Of a DNA stretch of 64,000 nt, positions 45,934 to 54,189 are shown one piece after another. The DNA is taken from contig NZ_CP147012.1 in NCBI RefSeq assembly GCF_037126285.1, positions 620,001 through 684,000 on the forward strand. Reading direction: 5' to 3'. The stretch is from Bernardetia sp. MNP-M8 (lineage in GTDB: Bacteria; Bacteroidota; Bacteroidia; Cytophagales; Bernardetiaceae). A program made the position numbers and the translations under genes. The number at the start of each line of letters is the position of its first letter. Position 1 is the stretch's first letter. The notes under the pieces are model-generated. The model did not search any database. It was not told the origin of the DNA and saw only the letters and a program-made list of their open reading frames with translations.

Positions 45934-46741
45934 GTTGAGGTACAGCCCGAATACACTCAAAACCTATACTTCTCTTTTTGAGGAATTTATCAATTTTCAT
46001 AATAAAAAAGACATCACAACAGTGGGGCAGGTGGAAACTATAGAATTTATACGTTATTTGGTTTCGGAGCGAAAAGTATCTATTTCCTATCAAAACCAAG
46101 CTATCAATGCCATTAAATTTTACTATGAGCGTGTTTTGGGTGGAAAAAGAATAACTATTTATTTAGACCGACCACAAAAAGAACGTACATTACCAACCAT
46201 TTTGAGTAAGGAAGAAGTACAATTAATTATCAGCAAAATTACAAACCTGAAACATAAAACAATGATTATGCTCACTTATTCGGCTGGTTTGAGAGTAAGT
46301 GAAGTTATCAATCTCAAAATACAAGATATTGATTCGCAAAGAAAGCAAATACGAGTAGCACAAAGCAAAGGAAAAAAAGACCGTTATACACTTCTTTCTG
46401 AAAAAATATTAATTTTATTAAGACAATATTACATTAAGTATAAACCTATTGAATGGCTTTTTGAAGGGCAAAGTTCAGACGGAAAAATTGTGCCTTATTT
46501 TGTACGAAGTTTGCAAATGATTTTGAAAAAAGCGACCAAAAAAGCTAATATAAATAAAAAGGTAACAATGCACACCTTGCGACATTCTTTTGCTACTCAT
46601 TTATTAGAAAATGGTACGGATTTGCGTTACATTCAAGTCTTATTAGGACATCAAAGCAGCAAAACAACAGAGATTTATACCCATGTAACTACAAAAGGTT
46701 TTGATAAAATAAAAAATCCATTAGATGATTTGGATATATAA
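45926..46741 (+). CDS. XerD-like tyrosine recombinase, putative integron integrase, N-terminally short
   Basis: A 271-aa site-specific recombinase. All catalytic residues are present: Arg123 (SAGLRVSEV), Lys148 (SKGKKDR), His216 and Arg219 (HTLRHSFATHLL), His242 (LLGHQSSKTTE) and Tyr251 (IYTH). The C-terminus (KIKNPLDDLDI) recalls the SPLD end of IntI enzymes, but the IntI-specific insertion with its RHH motif before the HxxR box is missing. The SAM-like core-binding domain starts abruptly at LRYSPNTLKTY. The frame has no ATG: TTG at 45926 is the first usable codon, overlapping the gene before it, with a stop codon just upstream. Either it is translationally coupled or the 5' end was lost. 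The ssb gene follows 50 nt later. Confidence 0.88.
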   Translation: MNELRYSPNTLKTYTSLFEEFINFHNKKDITTVGQVETIEFIRYLVSERKVSISYQNQAINAIKFYYERVLGGKRITIYLDRPQKERTLPTILSKEEVQLIISKITNLKHKTMIMLTYSAGLRVSEVINLKIQDIDSQRKQIRVAQSKGKKDRYTLLSEKILILLRQYYIKYKPIEWLFEGQSSDGKIVPYFVRSLQMILKKATKKANINKKVTMHTLRHSFATHLLENGTDLRYIQVLLGHQSSKTTEIYTHVTTKGFDKIKNPLDDLDI

Positions 46742-46791
46742 AATATATTTTGCTTTTTTTGAAAAAAACACTCCTTTACAATCAAAATACA

Positions 46792-47157
46792 ATGCAAGGA
46801 TTAAATAAAGTAACTTTAATTGGAAATTTAGGTAAAGACCCAGAAGTTCAAACGCTTGAAGGAGGAATTACTTTAGTTAAAGTTTCATTGGCGACGAGTG
46901 AATCCTACAAAGATAGTGAAGGAGTCAAACAAACTCAAACCGAATGGCACAATATTATTGTTTGGCGTTCATTGGCAGAGATTGCAGGAAAGTATTTGAA
47001 AAAAGGAAGTTCGATTTATTTGGAGGGAAAAATCAAAACACGTAGTTATGAGGATAAGGACGGAAACAAGAAATATGTTACTGAAATCATCGCTGATAAC
47101 TTCATTATGTTGGGAAAACCGAGTTCAGATAGAGCGAATATAAACGAAACTATTTAA
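46792..47157 (+). CDS. ssb: Single-stranded DNA-binding protein without acidic C-terminal tip
   Basis: OB-fold protein that coats single-stranded DNA. The start at 46792 (MQGLNKVTLIGNLGKDPEVQ) is the conserved Ssb N-terminus; upstream in-frame sequence is not Ssb-like. The 121 aa include SLATSESYKDSEG, TEWHNIIVWRSLAEIAGKYLKKGS and YVTEIIADNFIMLGK, a complete OB fold. The C-terminus ends SSDRANINETI, so the disordered tail and the DDDIPF-like tip that recruits repair proteins are absent. It lies between the recombinase and the attI-like site, so a role with folded single-stranded attC DNA is suggested by context. Confidence 0.93.
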   Translation: MQGLNKVTLIGNLGKDPEVQTLEGGITLVKVSLATSESYKDSEGVKQTQTEWHNIIVWRSLAEIAGKYLKKGSSIYLEGKIKTRSYEDKDGNKKYVTEIIADNFIMLGKPSSDRANINETI

Positions 47158-47193
47158 AATAATTGAACGCAGTTGCGTTTATAAACAAGTTAG
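47140..47193 (+). repeat. attI-like site, array entry point
   Basis: It overlaps the ssb stop and ends at the first GTT (47189-47191) of the array. It includes the small inverted repeat ACGCA-GT-TGCGT and the end ACAAGTTAG. It is repeated at 44879-44934. After GTT comes the private start AGTGGCA of cassette 1. Confidence 0.7.
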
Positions 47194-47212
47194 TGGCAAT
47201 TAGAGATAGAAA

Positions 47213-47542
47213 ATGACTATGGGTAAAGCACATTTAGAATTATTAAAATCAAAACTTGAAACCTCAAAATGGATAGTTTTATCTGAGTACAATCTTGATG
47301 TCTATTCGGACTACTGGACAATTTGCCGACCTAATGGAGATTTTCAGTTAAAGCTTAACTTTACGATAGGAGGAAATGGTAAATTTGGAGATCAAATAGG
47401 AAATGAAACTCTATGTAATGCACTAGGTTGTTCAATAGAAAACTATCCTCATATTGATATCTACTTCGGAAAATACACAAAACAATTTCAAGTGGATATT
47501 ACTGAGTTTATAAGACAACTCAATCTGTTAGACAAGCAATAA
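47213..47542 (+). CDS. Unknown cassette protein 1, 109 aa
   Basis: A small cytoplasmic protein, mixed alpha/beta, with LELLKSKLETSKWIVLSEYNL, a WTICRPNG turn and HIDIYFGKYTKQFQVDI near the end; a second possible start (MGKAHLELL) lies two codons in. No signal peptide and no family recognised. It sits 20 nt inside cassette 1, and its stop is 10 nt before the AAC of the attC-like element, the tight packing expected of a cassette gene. Confidence 0.75.
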   Translation: MTMGKAHLELLKSKLETSKWIVLSEYNLDVYSDYWTICRPNGDFQLKLNFTIGGNGKFGDQIGNETLCNALGCSIENYPHIDIYFGKYTKQFQVDITEFIRQLNLLDKQ

Positions 47543-47552
47543 AAATGCCACT

Positions 47553-47675
47553 AACATTGGCTTAGCAAAAATGGGCTTAACGTTTTGACACAGACATTCG
47601 AACATAAAAATAAACTTTTCAAGGTTTAACGAGGGAAGGAGCTTAGAAATCCCACTTTCGCCAAGCCATACCGTT
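47553..47675 (+). repeat. attC-like element 1
   Basis: Reads AACATTGGCTTAGC at the left and GCCAAGCCATACCGTT at the right; the inner arms continue with ATGGG / CCCA(C) pairs, giving a stem of more than 15 bp around a roughly 70-nt terminal region. The private ends of cassette 1 (GTTAGTGGCA and TGCCACTAAC) are exact complements. Confidence 0.85.
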
Positions 47676-47687
47676 GCCTGCAATGCT

Positions 47688-48191
47688 ATGACTAACTATA
47701 ATAAAATAGAGCAAACTGACAACATTGATATTTTACTGACATTAAATTCACACGGTTGGAGTTCTTGTTTTCTATTTATAAGAAACAAGACTTTTGAATT
47801 TACTATAACTCACGTTTTTAGTGAACCATATTTAGACTTAATCCAAGCGTTATCAAATTTAATTAATGGACAAAAAGATATAACTTTTTATTGGTATGGT
47901 GAACCAGGTGGATGTAGATTTGAAATTAACAAAATTATGACACAACAGGACAAGGTCATAGTTTCAATTAATGAATTCGGAGAATCATTTTACGAAGAAC
48001 CAAAAAAATACGATTTAATGGTTACTTTTGAGATAAAAGTAAAACAGTTAATTTCTATTTTTTATTTTCAATTACAAAAAACACATTTTTTATTGCAAGA
48101 CAAGCAGTTTTCAGAAAACAGACAGAAAGATTTTCCATTTCAAGAATTTCATAAATTTGAGAAAACTGTAAAACAATTTTTGAACTTATAG
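47688..48191 (+). CDS. Unknown cassette protein 2, 167 aa
   Basis: A cytoplasmic protein with no signal peptide; beta-rich first half (TLNSHGWSSCFLFIRNKTFEFTITHVF, DITFYWYGEPGGCRFEI) resembling small self-contained defence or immunity-type proteins in general shape, and a Phe/Lys-rich second half. No known family. It starts 13 nt after the GTT of cassette 2 and stops 22 nt before the next AAC. Confidence 0.75.
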   Translation: MTNYNKIEQTDNIDILLTLNSHGWSSCFLFIRNKTFEFTITHVFSEPYLDLIQALSNLINGQKDITFYWYGEPGGCRFEINKIMTQQDKVIVSINEFGESFYEEPKKYDLMVTFEIKVKQLISIFYFQLQKTHFLLQDKQFSENRQKDFPFQEFHKFEKTVKQFLNL

Positions 48192-48212
48192 AAACGAAGA
48201 AGCACTGCAGGC

Positions 48213-48333
48213 AACATTGGCTTAGCAAAAATGGGCGTAACGTTTTGACACAGACTTTTGAACAATAAATAAACTTTTTAAGGTTTAGCGAGGAACGAGC
48301 TAAGAAGTCCCATATTCGCCAAGCCACACCGTT
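48213..48333 (+). repeat. attC-like element 2
   Basis: Same family as element 1 (about 85-90% identical by eye). The private ends of cassette 2, GTTGCCTGCA and TGCAGGCAAC, match exactly. Confidence 0.85.
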
Positions 48334-48345
48334 ACCAGCAATAAG

Positions 48346-49155
48346 ATGAAAAATTTACTAACCATATCATTTATACTGATTTCATTTTCAGTTTTCGGAC
48401 AAAAGAAGATGATGAAAAAAGCTGAATTGGCTTTTGCTCACTATGAGAAAGGAGAAAAATATGAAGCTCTTCTAATTTTCAAAGAATTAGTAAAAGATTA
48501 TCCAAAATCTGAACAATATGGACGAAACCTTTATAACATACCTACTATTTATCAAGAGATAGACTCTACAAAAATGGCTATAGAATGGTTTATGAAAGTC
48601 CTTGATGATAAAAACCTTGATGATTCAGAAAAAGACCATTCTCGTGGAATTTTTGAAACTAATACCAATTTTAAACATTACGCAGCAATGAATATTGGTG
48701 TGATTCATTACAACAACAACAACTATTCTGACGCATTGAATTTTTACAAACTAGCTGACAAAAAATATCCATACTATAACACATCAGGAACTGATTTGAA
48801 GTTGAATAAAATCAAATTAGCCTCTAATATTTCTGATTGCTACGACAAATTGAACCAAACAGATAGTGCAATTGTTGTATTACTTCCTCACGCATTAACT
48901 GAATCACCAAAAGCAAGTAATTATGCAAGTCAGAAAATAATAAACCTAGTAAAGAAATATGAACGGGAAAACTCTTTTTTTAAAGAGTTAGATAAATCAA
49001 TTAACAATTTGCAAATCATAGATAAAGGAATTCGTTTAAGTATTTATGAGATTGATGTGAAAGTCTATCCCTACTTTGATGAAAAACTGACAAAAGAATA
49101 TTTGAAAAATACTTTATTCTATAAAGAAATAAATAAAGTTGGTAACGATGGCTAA
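48346..49155 (+). CDS. Secreted TPR-like cassette protein 3
   Basis: The signal peptide covers residues 1-18 (ending SVFGQK). The mature part has tetratricopeptide-like helix pairs: AELAFAHYEKGEKYEALLIFKELVKDYP, YNIPTIYQEIDSTKMAIEWFMKVLD, AAMNIGVIHYNNNNYSDALNFYKLADKKYP. A last segment of about 70 residues is charged and unrecognised. Probably a scaffold in the periplasm or cell surface. Its stop codon (TAA at 49153-49155) lies inside the left arm of a possible decayed attC. Confidence 0.85.
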   Translation: MKNLLTISFILISFSVFGQKKMMKKAELAFAHYEKGEKYEALLIFKELVKDYPKSEQYGRNLYNIPTIYQEIDSTKMAIEWFMKVLDDKNLDDSEKDHSRGIFETNTNFKHYAAMNIGVIHYNNNNYSDALNFYKLADKKYPYYNTSGTDLKLNKIKLASNISDCYDKLNQTDSAIVVLLPHALTESPKASNYASQKIINLVKKYERENSFFKELDKSINNLQIIDKGIRLSIYEIDVKVYPYFDEKLTKEYLKNTLFYKEINKVGNDG

Positions 49156-49388
49156 AAAGTCATAGCCTACGAAATGAAAATGTTTTCTAGCTGAAACACG
49201 AAAAAGAATAAAAATAATTCATTGCAACAAGCACTTTTTAAAAACTTGTCATTTTTCAGAAAAATAAAAACAAATTTAGTATTCAGAGAATTATGTTTTG
49301 TCTAAAAGCTTTTTAAGAACTGTACTTTTTTACTAGAACTTTGCATATTTACACATAAAAACGTACTTGTGCAGACAAACGTAGCGTT
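49144..49388 (+). repeat. Possible decayed attC inside cassette 3
   Basis: GTTGGTAACGATGGCTAA at the gene end resembles the left arm of the array's attC, and its GGTAAC is complementary to the cassette start GTTACC. A GTTATAAC occurs 240 bp later (49386). No right arm with AAGCCA is visible. This 256-bp stretch behind the gene has no other explanation. Confidence 0.35.
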
Positions 49389-49411
49389 ATAACTAAAAAA
49401 TTAAAGCTGGT

Positions 49412-49532
49412 AACATTGGCTTGGCAAAAATGGGCATAACGTTTTGACACAGACATTTGAACATAAAATAAACTTTTGTAGGTTTAGCGAGGGACGAGCT
49501 TAGAAGTCCCATATTCGCTAAGCCATACCGTT
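49412..49532 (+). repeat. attC-like element 3
   Basis: Left arm AACATTGGCTTGGC, right arm GCTAAGCCATACCGTT. The private ends of cassette 3, GTTACCAGC and GCTGGTAAC, match exactly over nine bases. Confidence 0.85.
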
Positions 49533-49539
49533 ATAAGCA

Positions 49540-50364
49540 ATGCTAAGAAGATATACATCCATATTAACATTAATATTAACTTTTTCATCACTATCAAATT
49601 TGATTGGGCAAGACAAACTCAATGACAATATAATCAGTGATGCTCTTATAAAAAAGTTTAAAATTAAACAAATAACAGAAGATTGGTTTACCGACTCATT
49701 AAAAGCATTACCAACAAACACGAATATTGAAAAGTATAATGAAATTGGACAAAAGACACAAGAAGTTAATATAAATTACACTTATCACAAATTCATTAAT
49801 GACTATAAATACAAACTGAAGAAAGGTTTAATTATCAAAGTACAACATTACTATGACTGGAATCCTTACAGAACGAAACGAAAAGGAGATACTATTGTAA
49901 AAAAGACTGTTTCTAAATATAGCATAAGTTCTAAGATGAAACTAAAAATAAAAGCAAGTCGGTTCGAAAACTTTCAAGTAAAAGAAACTTTTGATAATTA
50001 TGGTAGAATAACTGAAAAAATAGATACTGTTAAGTGTGGATACAATATTACCAACTACACTTATAATAGAAATAACAAACTTGTTGAAAGAAAATATTAC
50101 TCAACTCATCATTCTGAAAGTCCTAGTTTATATGCTGTTGATAGTTTGCACTATAACTTAGACGGACAACTTATAAAAGAAGCAAGTTACTATGATATTA
50201 AAATGACCGAAGACAAGTGGGTGTGTGACAGAGAAGTTATTAGGATTTACAGTTACAATCAATACGGTCTAATAATGAAAAAAAACACTTGGAAAATATA
50301 CAATTCACTCAACAAGAAAGAGTTAAAACCAACAATTTATAGATATGAATACGATTTTTACTAA
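49540..50364 (+). CDS. Unknown secreted cassette protein 4, 274 aa
   Basis: The signal peptide covers residues 1-23 (ending SNLIGQ). The mature protein is basic, Lys/Tyr/Asn-rich, with repeat-like strands recalling YD/RHS-type or MORN-like repeats (FDNYGRITEKIDTVK, YNRNNKLVERKYYS, YNLDGQLIKEASYY, YNQYGLIMKKNTW). The regular spacing of 'N.dG.l' units of about 20-25 residues supports a repeat solenoid. It starts 8 nt after the GTT of cassette 4. Confidence 0.78.
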   Translation: MLRRYTSILTLILTFSSLSNLIGQDKLNDNIISDALIKKFKIKQITEDWFTDSLKALPTNTNIEKYNEIGQKTQEVNINYTYHKFINDYKYKLKKGLIIKVQHYYDWNPYRTKRKGDTIVKKTVSKYSISSKMKLKIKASRFENFQVKETFDNYGRITEKIDTVKCGYNITNYTYNRNNKLVERKYYSTHHSESPSLYAVDSLHYNLDGQLIKEASYYDIKMTEDKWVCDREVIRIYSYNQYGLIMKKNTWKIYNSLNKKELKPTIYRYEYDFY

Positions 50365-50383
50365 CCAGAAAAGGACTGCTTAT

Positions 50384-50503
50384 AACATTGGCTTAGCAAA
50401 AATGGGCTTAACGTTTTGACACAGACATTTGAACATAAAATAAATTTAAAGGTTTAGCAAGGGAAGGAGCTAAGAAGTCTCACTTTCGCCAAGCCACACC
50501 GTT
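50384..50503 (+). repeat. attC-like element 4
   Basis: Same family, 120 bp, with arms AACATTGGCTTAGC and GCCAAGCCACACCGTT. The private ends of cassette 4, GTTATAAGCA and TGCTTATAAC, match exactly. Confidence 0.85.
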
Positions 50504-50678
50504 GTACGCAAGCTAAAAATCCAACGCACAAAGCAAAGAGTGCTATCACACACATTGCTTTTTCCCAACGCTGAACGAACTAAATTGAGAGCAAAAATCA
50601 ACTGTTTTAACATTTTCAGACAAGTTAATAAAAATAAATACCGCTACATTTGTAAAGTCAAATTTAAACTTTAAGAAA

Positions 50679-51512
50679 ATGAAACCGACTACAGCAGACA
50701 TAAAACAAATAAGTTGTGAAAATTTACACATTGCTGCAATGATTGAATCGCAACTTTGCACTGAGAGAGATATGTACTTCCCAGCAAACTACTTGGTAAT
50801 GGTTGAGCAAGGTGTTTACACCATTATAACAGAGTACAAAACCTATGTTGTGAACGAGGGAGAATTTGCCTTAATTAGAAAATATACACAGGGCAAAATA
50901 CTTAAAACACATAATGAGAACCAAAAATCATTTAAGGATATTGTATTTGTGCTTCAAGATGATTTTATAAAGGAAATCATCAGAGATTTTGAACTACCAG
51001 AAAATATTTTGCCTTGTACTGAACAAATTGTCAAGTACAAGAACAACTACATTTTAGAAGGCTTAAAACAATCGTTAAGCGTGTATTTATCAGGAGTTGA
51101 ACAAATAGACCAAACCCTAATCAGTTTAAAAACCAAAGAAGCTCTCATTGGAATTTTGAAAGATAACGGAAACTTGATTCATATTTTTAATGAATTTTCA
51201 GAACCACAAAAAGCCGATTTGTTCCAGTTTATGGAACATAACTTTATGTACAATTTACCTTTAGAAACTTTTGCGAAAAATACAGGAAGAAGCCTTTCAA
51301 CATTTAACCGAGATTTCAGAGATGTATTTCAACTTTCGCCAAGTAAATGGCTTAAGAAAAAACGCTTGGAATTGGCAAAACAACTAATGACAATTTATAA
51401 CAGAAAAGCATCTGAGATTTATCTTGAAGTAGGTTTTGAAGACTTGGCCCATTTTAGTCGCTCGTTCAAAAATGAATTTGGAATAAATCCGTCAGAAATA
51501 GCAAGTGCATAA
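50679..51512 (+). CDS. AraC-family transcription regulator
   Basis: The 277 aa have an N-terminal cupin-like ligand domain (about 20-150, with ANYLVMVEQGVYTIIT and GEFALIRKYTQGKI) and a C-terminal double HTH (about 185-277): LETFAKNTGRSLSTFNRDFRDVF and KASEIYLEVGFEDLAHFSRSFKNEFGINPSEI. It is the first gene of cassette 5 and probably controls the two genes behind it. Its composition, like theirs, is less AT-rich than the neighbouring cassettes, which suggests a different source genome. It has its own terminator at 51539. Confidence 0.93.
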   Translation: MKPTTADIKQISCENLHIAAMIESQLCTERDMYFPANYLVMVEQGVYTIITEYKTYVVNEGEFALIRKYTQGKILKTHNENQKSFKDIVFVLQDDFIKEIIRDFELPENILPCTEQIVKYKNNYILEGLKQSLSVYLSGVEQIDQTLISLKTKEALIGILKDNGNLIHIFNEFSEPQKADLFQFMEHNFMYNLPLETFAKNTGRSLSTFNRDFRDVFQLSPSKWLKKKRLELAKQLMTIYNRKASEIYLEVGFEDLAHFSRSFKNEFGINPSEIASA

Positions 51513-51538
51513 CAGATTATTCGTAATCAATATTTAGA

Positions 51539-51565
51539 AGCAACCTATTTCGGTTGCTTTTTTTA
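51539..51565 (+). terminator. Rho-independent terminator behind the AraC gene
   Basis: AGCAACC / GGTTGCT stem with a 6-nt loop and a run of seven or more T. Confidence 0.9.
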
Positions 51566-51671
51566 TTTGTTGGAATTTTTAGACAAGCAATTAGAAATTT
51601 AAAAGCAACTAAAGTGAAATAAATATACCTAATTTTGACCTATCAAATTGAAACAATAAAATATTAAAATT

Positions 51672-52739
51672 ATGACAACAATAGACAGAGCAAAACCAGT
51701 TTTCGTATCAGGTGCCAATGGTTATGTAGCCAGTTGGTTGGTAAAAAAACTTTTGGAAGAAGGACTAACTGTTCACGCAGCTGTACGCAATCCTGAAAAC
51801 GATAAAAAAGTTGGACATTTAAAAGACATCGCCAAAAACACCAAAGGAGAACTGAAACTATTCAAAGCCGATTTGCTGACTCCAAATTCGTATGTGGAAG
51901 CAATGAAAGGTTGCGAATTGGTGTATCATACAGCATCGCCATTTACTACCAATGTAAAAGACCCACAAAAAGAATTGATTGAACCTGCCGTAAAAGGAAC
52001 TGAAAATGTTTTAACTACTGCATCACAAACACCATCTGTAAAACGTGTAGTCGATACCAGTAGTTGTGCCGCAATTTACACAGATGCCATTGATACCGTA
52101 AATGCACCCAAAGGTATTTTGACCGAAGAAGTATGGAATAAAACCGCCTCATTAGATTATCAACCGTATTCGTATTCCAAAACATTGGCAGAGAAAAAGG
52201 CTTGGGAAATTGCAGATGCCCAAAACCAATGGGATTTAGTGACCATTAATATGTCTATGGTTATGGGACCTCCATTAAACCCAAAAGCAACTACTTCCGA
52301 AAGTTTTAATATGCTAAAACAAATGGGAGATGGTTCTCTAAAATCAGGTGCTCCAAAAGTAGGTATGGGTGTTGTTGATGTACGAGATGTGGCTGAAGCT
52401 CATTACCGAGCAGGATTTACTCCCGAGGCAAGTGGAAGATATATCACACTTGGTCACAACACTAATTTATTTGAAATGACCCAACAACTACGACCTAAAT
52501 TTGGGCAACAATATCCTATCTCTAAAAGTGCTGCACCCAAATGGTTATTAATGTTTGTGGGACCAATGGTTAATAAAAACCTTACCAAAAAGTTCATCCG
52601 CAATAACGTGAATGTACCATTTAATGCCGACAACTCCAAAATCAAAAAAGACTTGGGTATGACTTTCATCCCTCTCCAAAAAACAATGGAAGATTCATTT
52701 CAAGTATTGGTAGATAATGGAATTTTCAAAACTAAATAA
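51672..52739 (+). CDS. NAD(P)-dependent epimerase / dihydroflavonol-reductase-like SDR
   Basis: Extended SDR of 355 aa: Rossmann motif VSGANGYVASWLVKKLLEEG (about 12-31), VYHTASPF at about residue 82, VVDTSSCAAIY, and the catalytic YSYSKTLAEKKAWE (Tyr-x-x-x-Lys). The overall pattern (HAAVRNPEN near residue 35, KGTENVL) is that of dihydroflavonol 4-reductase/aldehyde-reductase-like enzymes. The substrate is unknown. It is the second gene of cassette 5, followed by a hydrolase gene at 110 nt. Confidence 0.9.
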   Translation: MTTIDRAKPVFVSGANGYVASWLVKKLLEEGLTVHAAVRNPENDKKVGHLKDIAKNTKGELKLFKADLLTPNSYVEAMKGCELVYHTASPFTTNVKDPQKELIEPAVKGTENVLTTASQTPSVKRVVDTSSCAAIYTDAIDTVNAPKGILTEEVWNKTASLDYQPYSYSKTLAEKKAWEIADAQNQWDLVTINMSMVMGPPLNPKATTSESFNMLKQMGDGSLKSGAPKVGMGVVDVRDVAEAHYRAGFTPEASGRYITLGHNTNLFEMTQQLRPKFGQQYPISKSAAPKWLLMFVGPMVNKNLTKKFIRNNVNVPFNADNSKIKKDLGMTFIPLQKTMEDSFQVLVDNGIFKTK

Positions 52740-52849
52740 TCATATTAACAACAAAAAATATCGTACAAATGAAAACAATCACTAAATTTTTAATAATTGC
52801 AATACTTTTCGCAACATGACAAACATTTGCACAAAAACAATCGAAAGAA

Positions 52850-53791
52850 ATGAATACATCAGAATTTAAAACAGGTAAAAACAAAGTAACCTTTATGAGT
52901 GATGGGAGTAAAGTTTCTGCTTTACTTTTCTTACCACAAAACTTTGACTCTACAAAAAAATACACAACAGTAATAACAACACCTCCAGCTACAGGTGTTA
53001 AAGAGCAAGTAGTTGGTTTATATGCCGAAGAATTGAGCAAAAAAGGATATGTAGCATTGGCTTATGACCCAAGAGGTTGGGGAGAAAGTGAAGGTATTCC
53101 ATTCTATTTAAATCCTTGGAATATGGCGGATGATACTAAAAATGGAGTAAGCTATTTATTAACCCTTCCATTTGTTGACAAAGACTATGTTCACAACCTT
53201 GGGATTTGTATGGGTTCAGGATTTGCAGGTTTTGCGACCGCAACTGATGCAAGAATAAAGTCTTTAGCAGTTGTAAGTCCTTATGTAGATGCAAGAGAAA
53301 GTTACCAAAAAGCGTTGGGTGGTTCATCTGCTGCTGTTCGTAAATATATGTTATCTCAAGGTGGTAAGGCAAGACAACACTATTACGAAACAGGAGAAGT
53401 TGTAACTATCCCTGTTGTACCCGCAAATGAACAACAAGCAGATGAAACCAAAGCACCACCAGTTGCTCGTGGAATGATGGAATATTATAATCCTGATAGT
53501 CCAGGTGGTGGATATTGCGACAATTGGAACAATAAACTAAATGCAATGTCAATTGAAGGAATGGCAAGTTTTCAAGTATTTAACTATTGCGATTTGTATG
53601 AGGATATTCCTGCTTTAGTCATTTATGGAGACAAAGCCATTACCAAAGATGGTGCTCAAAAAATGTACGATATGCTCAACGGCTCAAAAGAACTGATGAT
53701 AGTAGAAGGAGCAGGACATTTTGATTTGTATTGGAAACCTGAATTTGTAAGTCAAGCAGTAAATAGAATTGATGAATTTTTGAGTAAATAA
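52850..53791 (+). CDS. Alpha/beta hydrolase with a nonsense codon in its signal peptide
   Basis: A 313-aa alpha/beta hydrolase. The nucleophile elbow GICMGSG has Cys rather than Ser, as in dienelactone-hydrolase-like enzymes; the acid is near VIYGDKAITKDGA and the His in EGAGHFDLYW. The frame continues upstream to an ATG at 52769 that would encode a normal signal peptide (MKTITKFLIIAILFAT, then QTFAQKQ), but codon 17 is TGA (52817-52819). Translation can restart at the ATG 52850 just after the expected cleavage site, giving a cytoplasmic enzyme, or the gene is a recent pseudogene. Confidence 0.85.
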   Translation: MNTSEFKTGKNKVTFMSDGSKVSALLFLPQNFDSTKKYTTVITTPPATGVKEQVVGLYAEELSKKGYVALAYDPRGWGESEGIPFYLNPWNMADDTKNGVSYLLTLPFVDKDYVHNLGICMGSGFAGFATATDARIKSLAVVSPYVDARESYQKALGGSSAAVRKYMLSQGGKARQHYYETGEVVTIPVVPANEQQADETKAPPVARGMMEYYNPDSPGGGYCDNWNNKLNAMSIEGMASFQVFNYCDLYEDIPALVIYGDKAITKDGAQKMYDMLNGSKELMIVEGAGHFDLYWKPEFVSQAVNRIDEFLSK

Positions 53792-53900
53792 TAAAGGCTA
53801 TTCGTTAAAAAGTCACAGCACATTGCAATCCTCGTTCCTGCGGTTGCAAAGAGCTGTTTGGTAACGTTGACAGACCAAACGGAAAATAAAGCCTGCGTAC

Positions 53901-54020
53901 AACAAGGTGTATAAGCAATAGCGGTTTGAGTGAAAACTCGAACCGTTTTTGCATTTATTTAAGTATATTACTTACTGAAAAGTGGCAGCTATTAATCCAC
54001 TTTCGCCAAGCCACACCGTT
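53901..54020 (+). repeat. attC-like element 5, hybrid
   Basis: The left part (AACAAGGTGTATAAGCAATAG) is unlike the array family, but the right end (CGCCAAGCCACACCGTT) is the family arm. The private ends of cassette 5, GTTGTACGCA and TGCGTACAAC, match exactly over ten bases. An inner hairpin CGGTTTGAG / CTCGAACCG is present. Upstream (53860-53885) a further small inverted repeat TTTGGT / ACCAAA lies in the 3' part of the cassette. Confidence 0.8.
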
Positions 54021-54189
54021 AGTAGTAATCATAGGAAACTAAAGAGCAAAGATAGTTCACACAAAAAGACTCGTTTTCAAAAAAAGTAACAGTTCAGACC
54101 AAAAGAGAACAACTATTTTATTCAAAGAACTGTATTTTTGCCTAAAGGCTCTCTAACAACAAAATATTTTGTATCAGAACTAAATTTGT

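Noticed and set aside
52817..52819. TGA in the hydrolase signal peptide as selenocysteine or recoding
   Set aside because: A signal peptide is an unlikely place for selenocysteine, no SECIS-like hairpin is seen right behind it, and TGA acts as a normal stop in other genes here.
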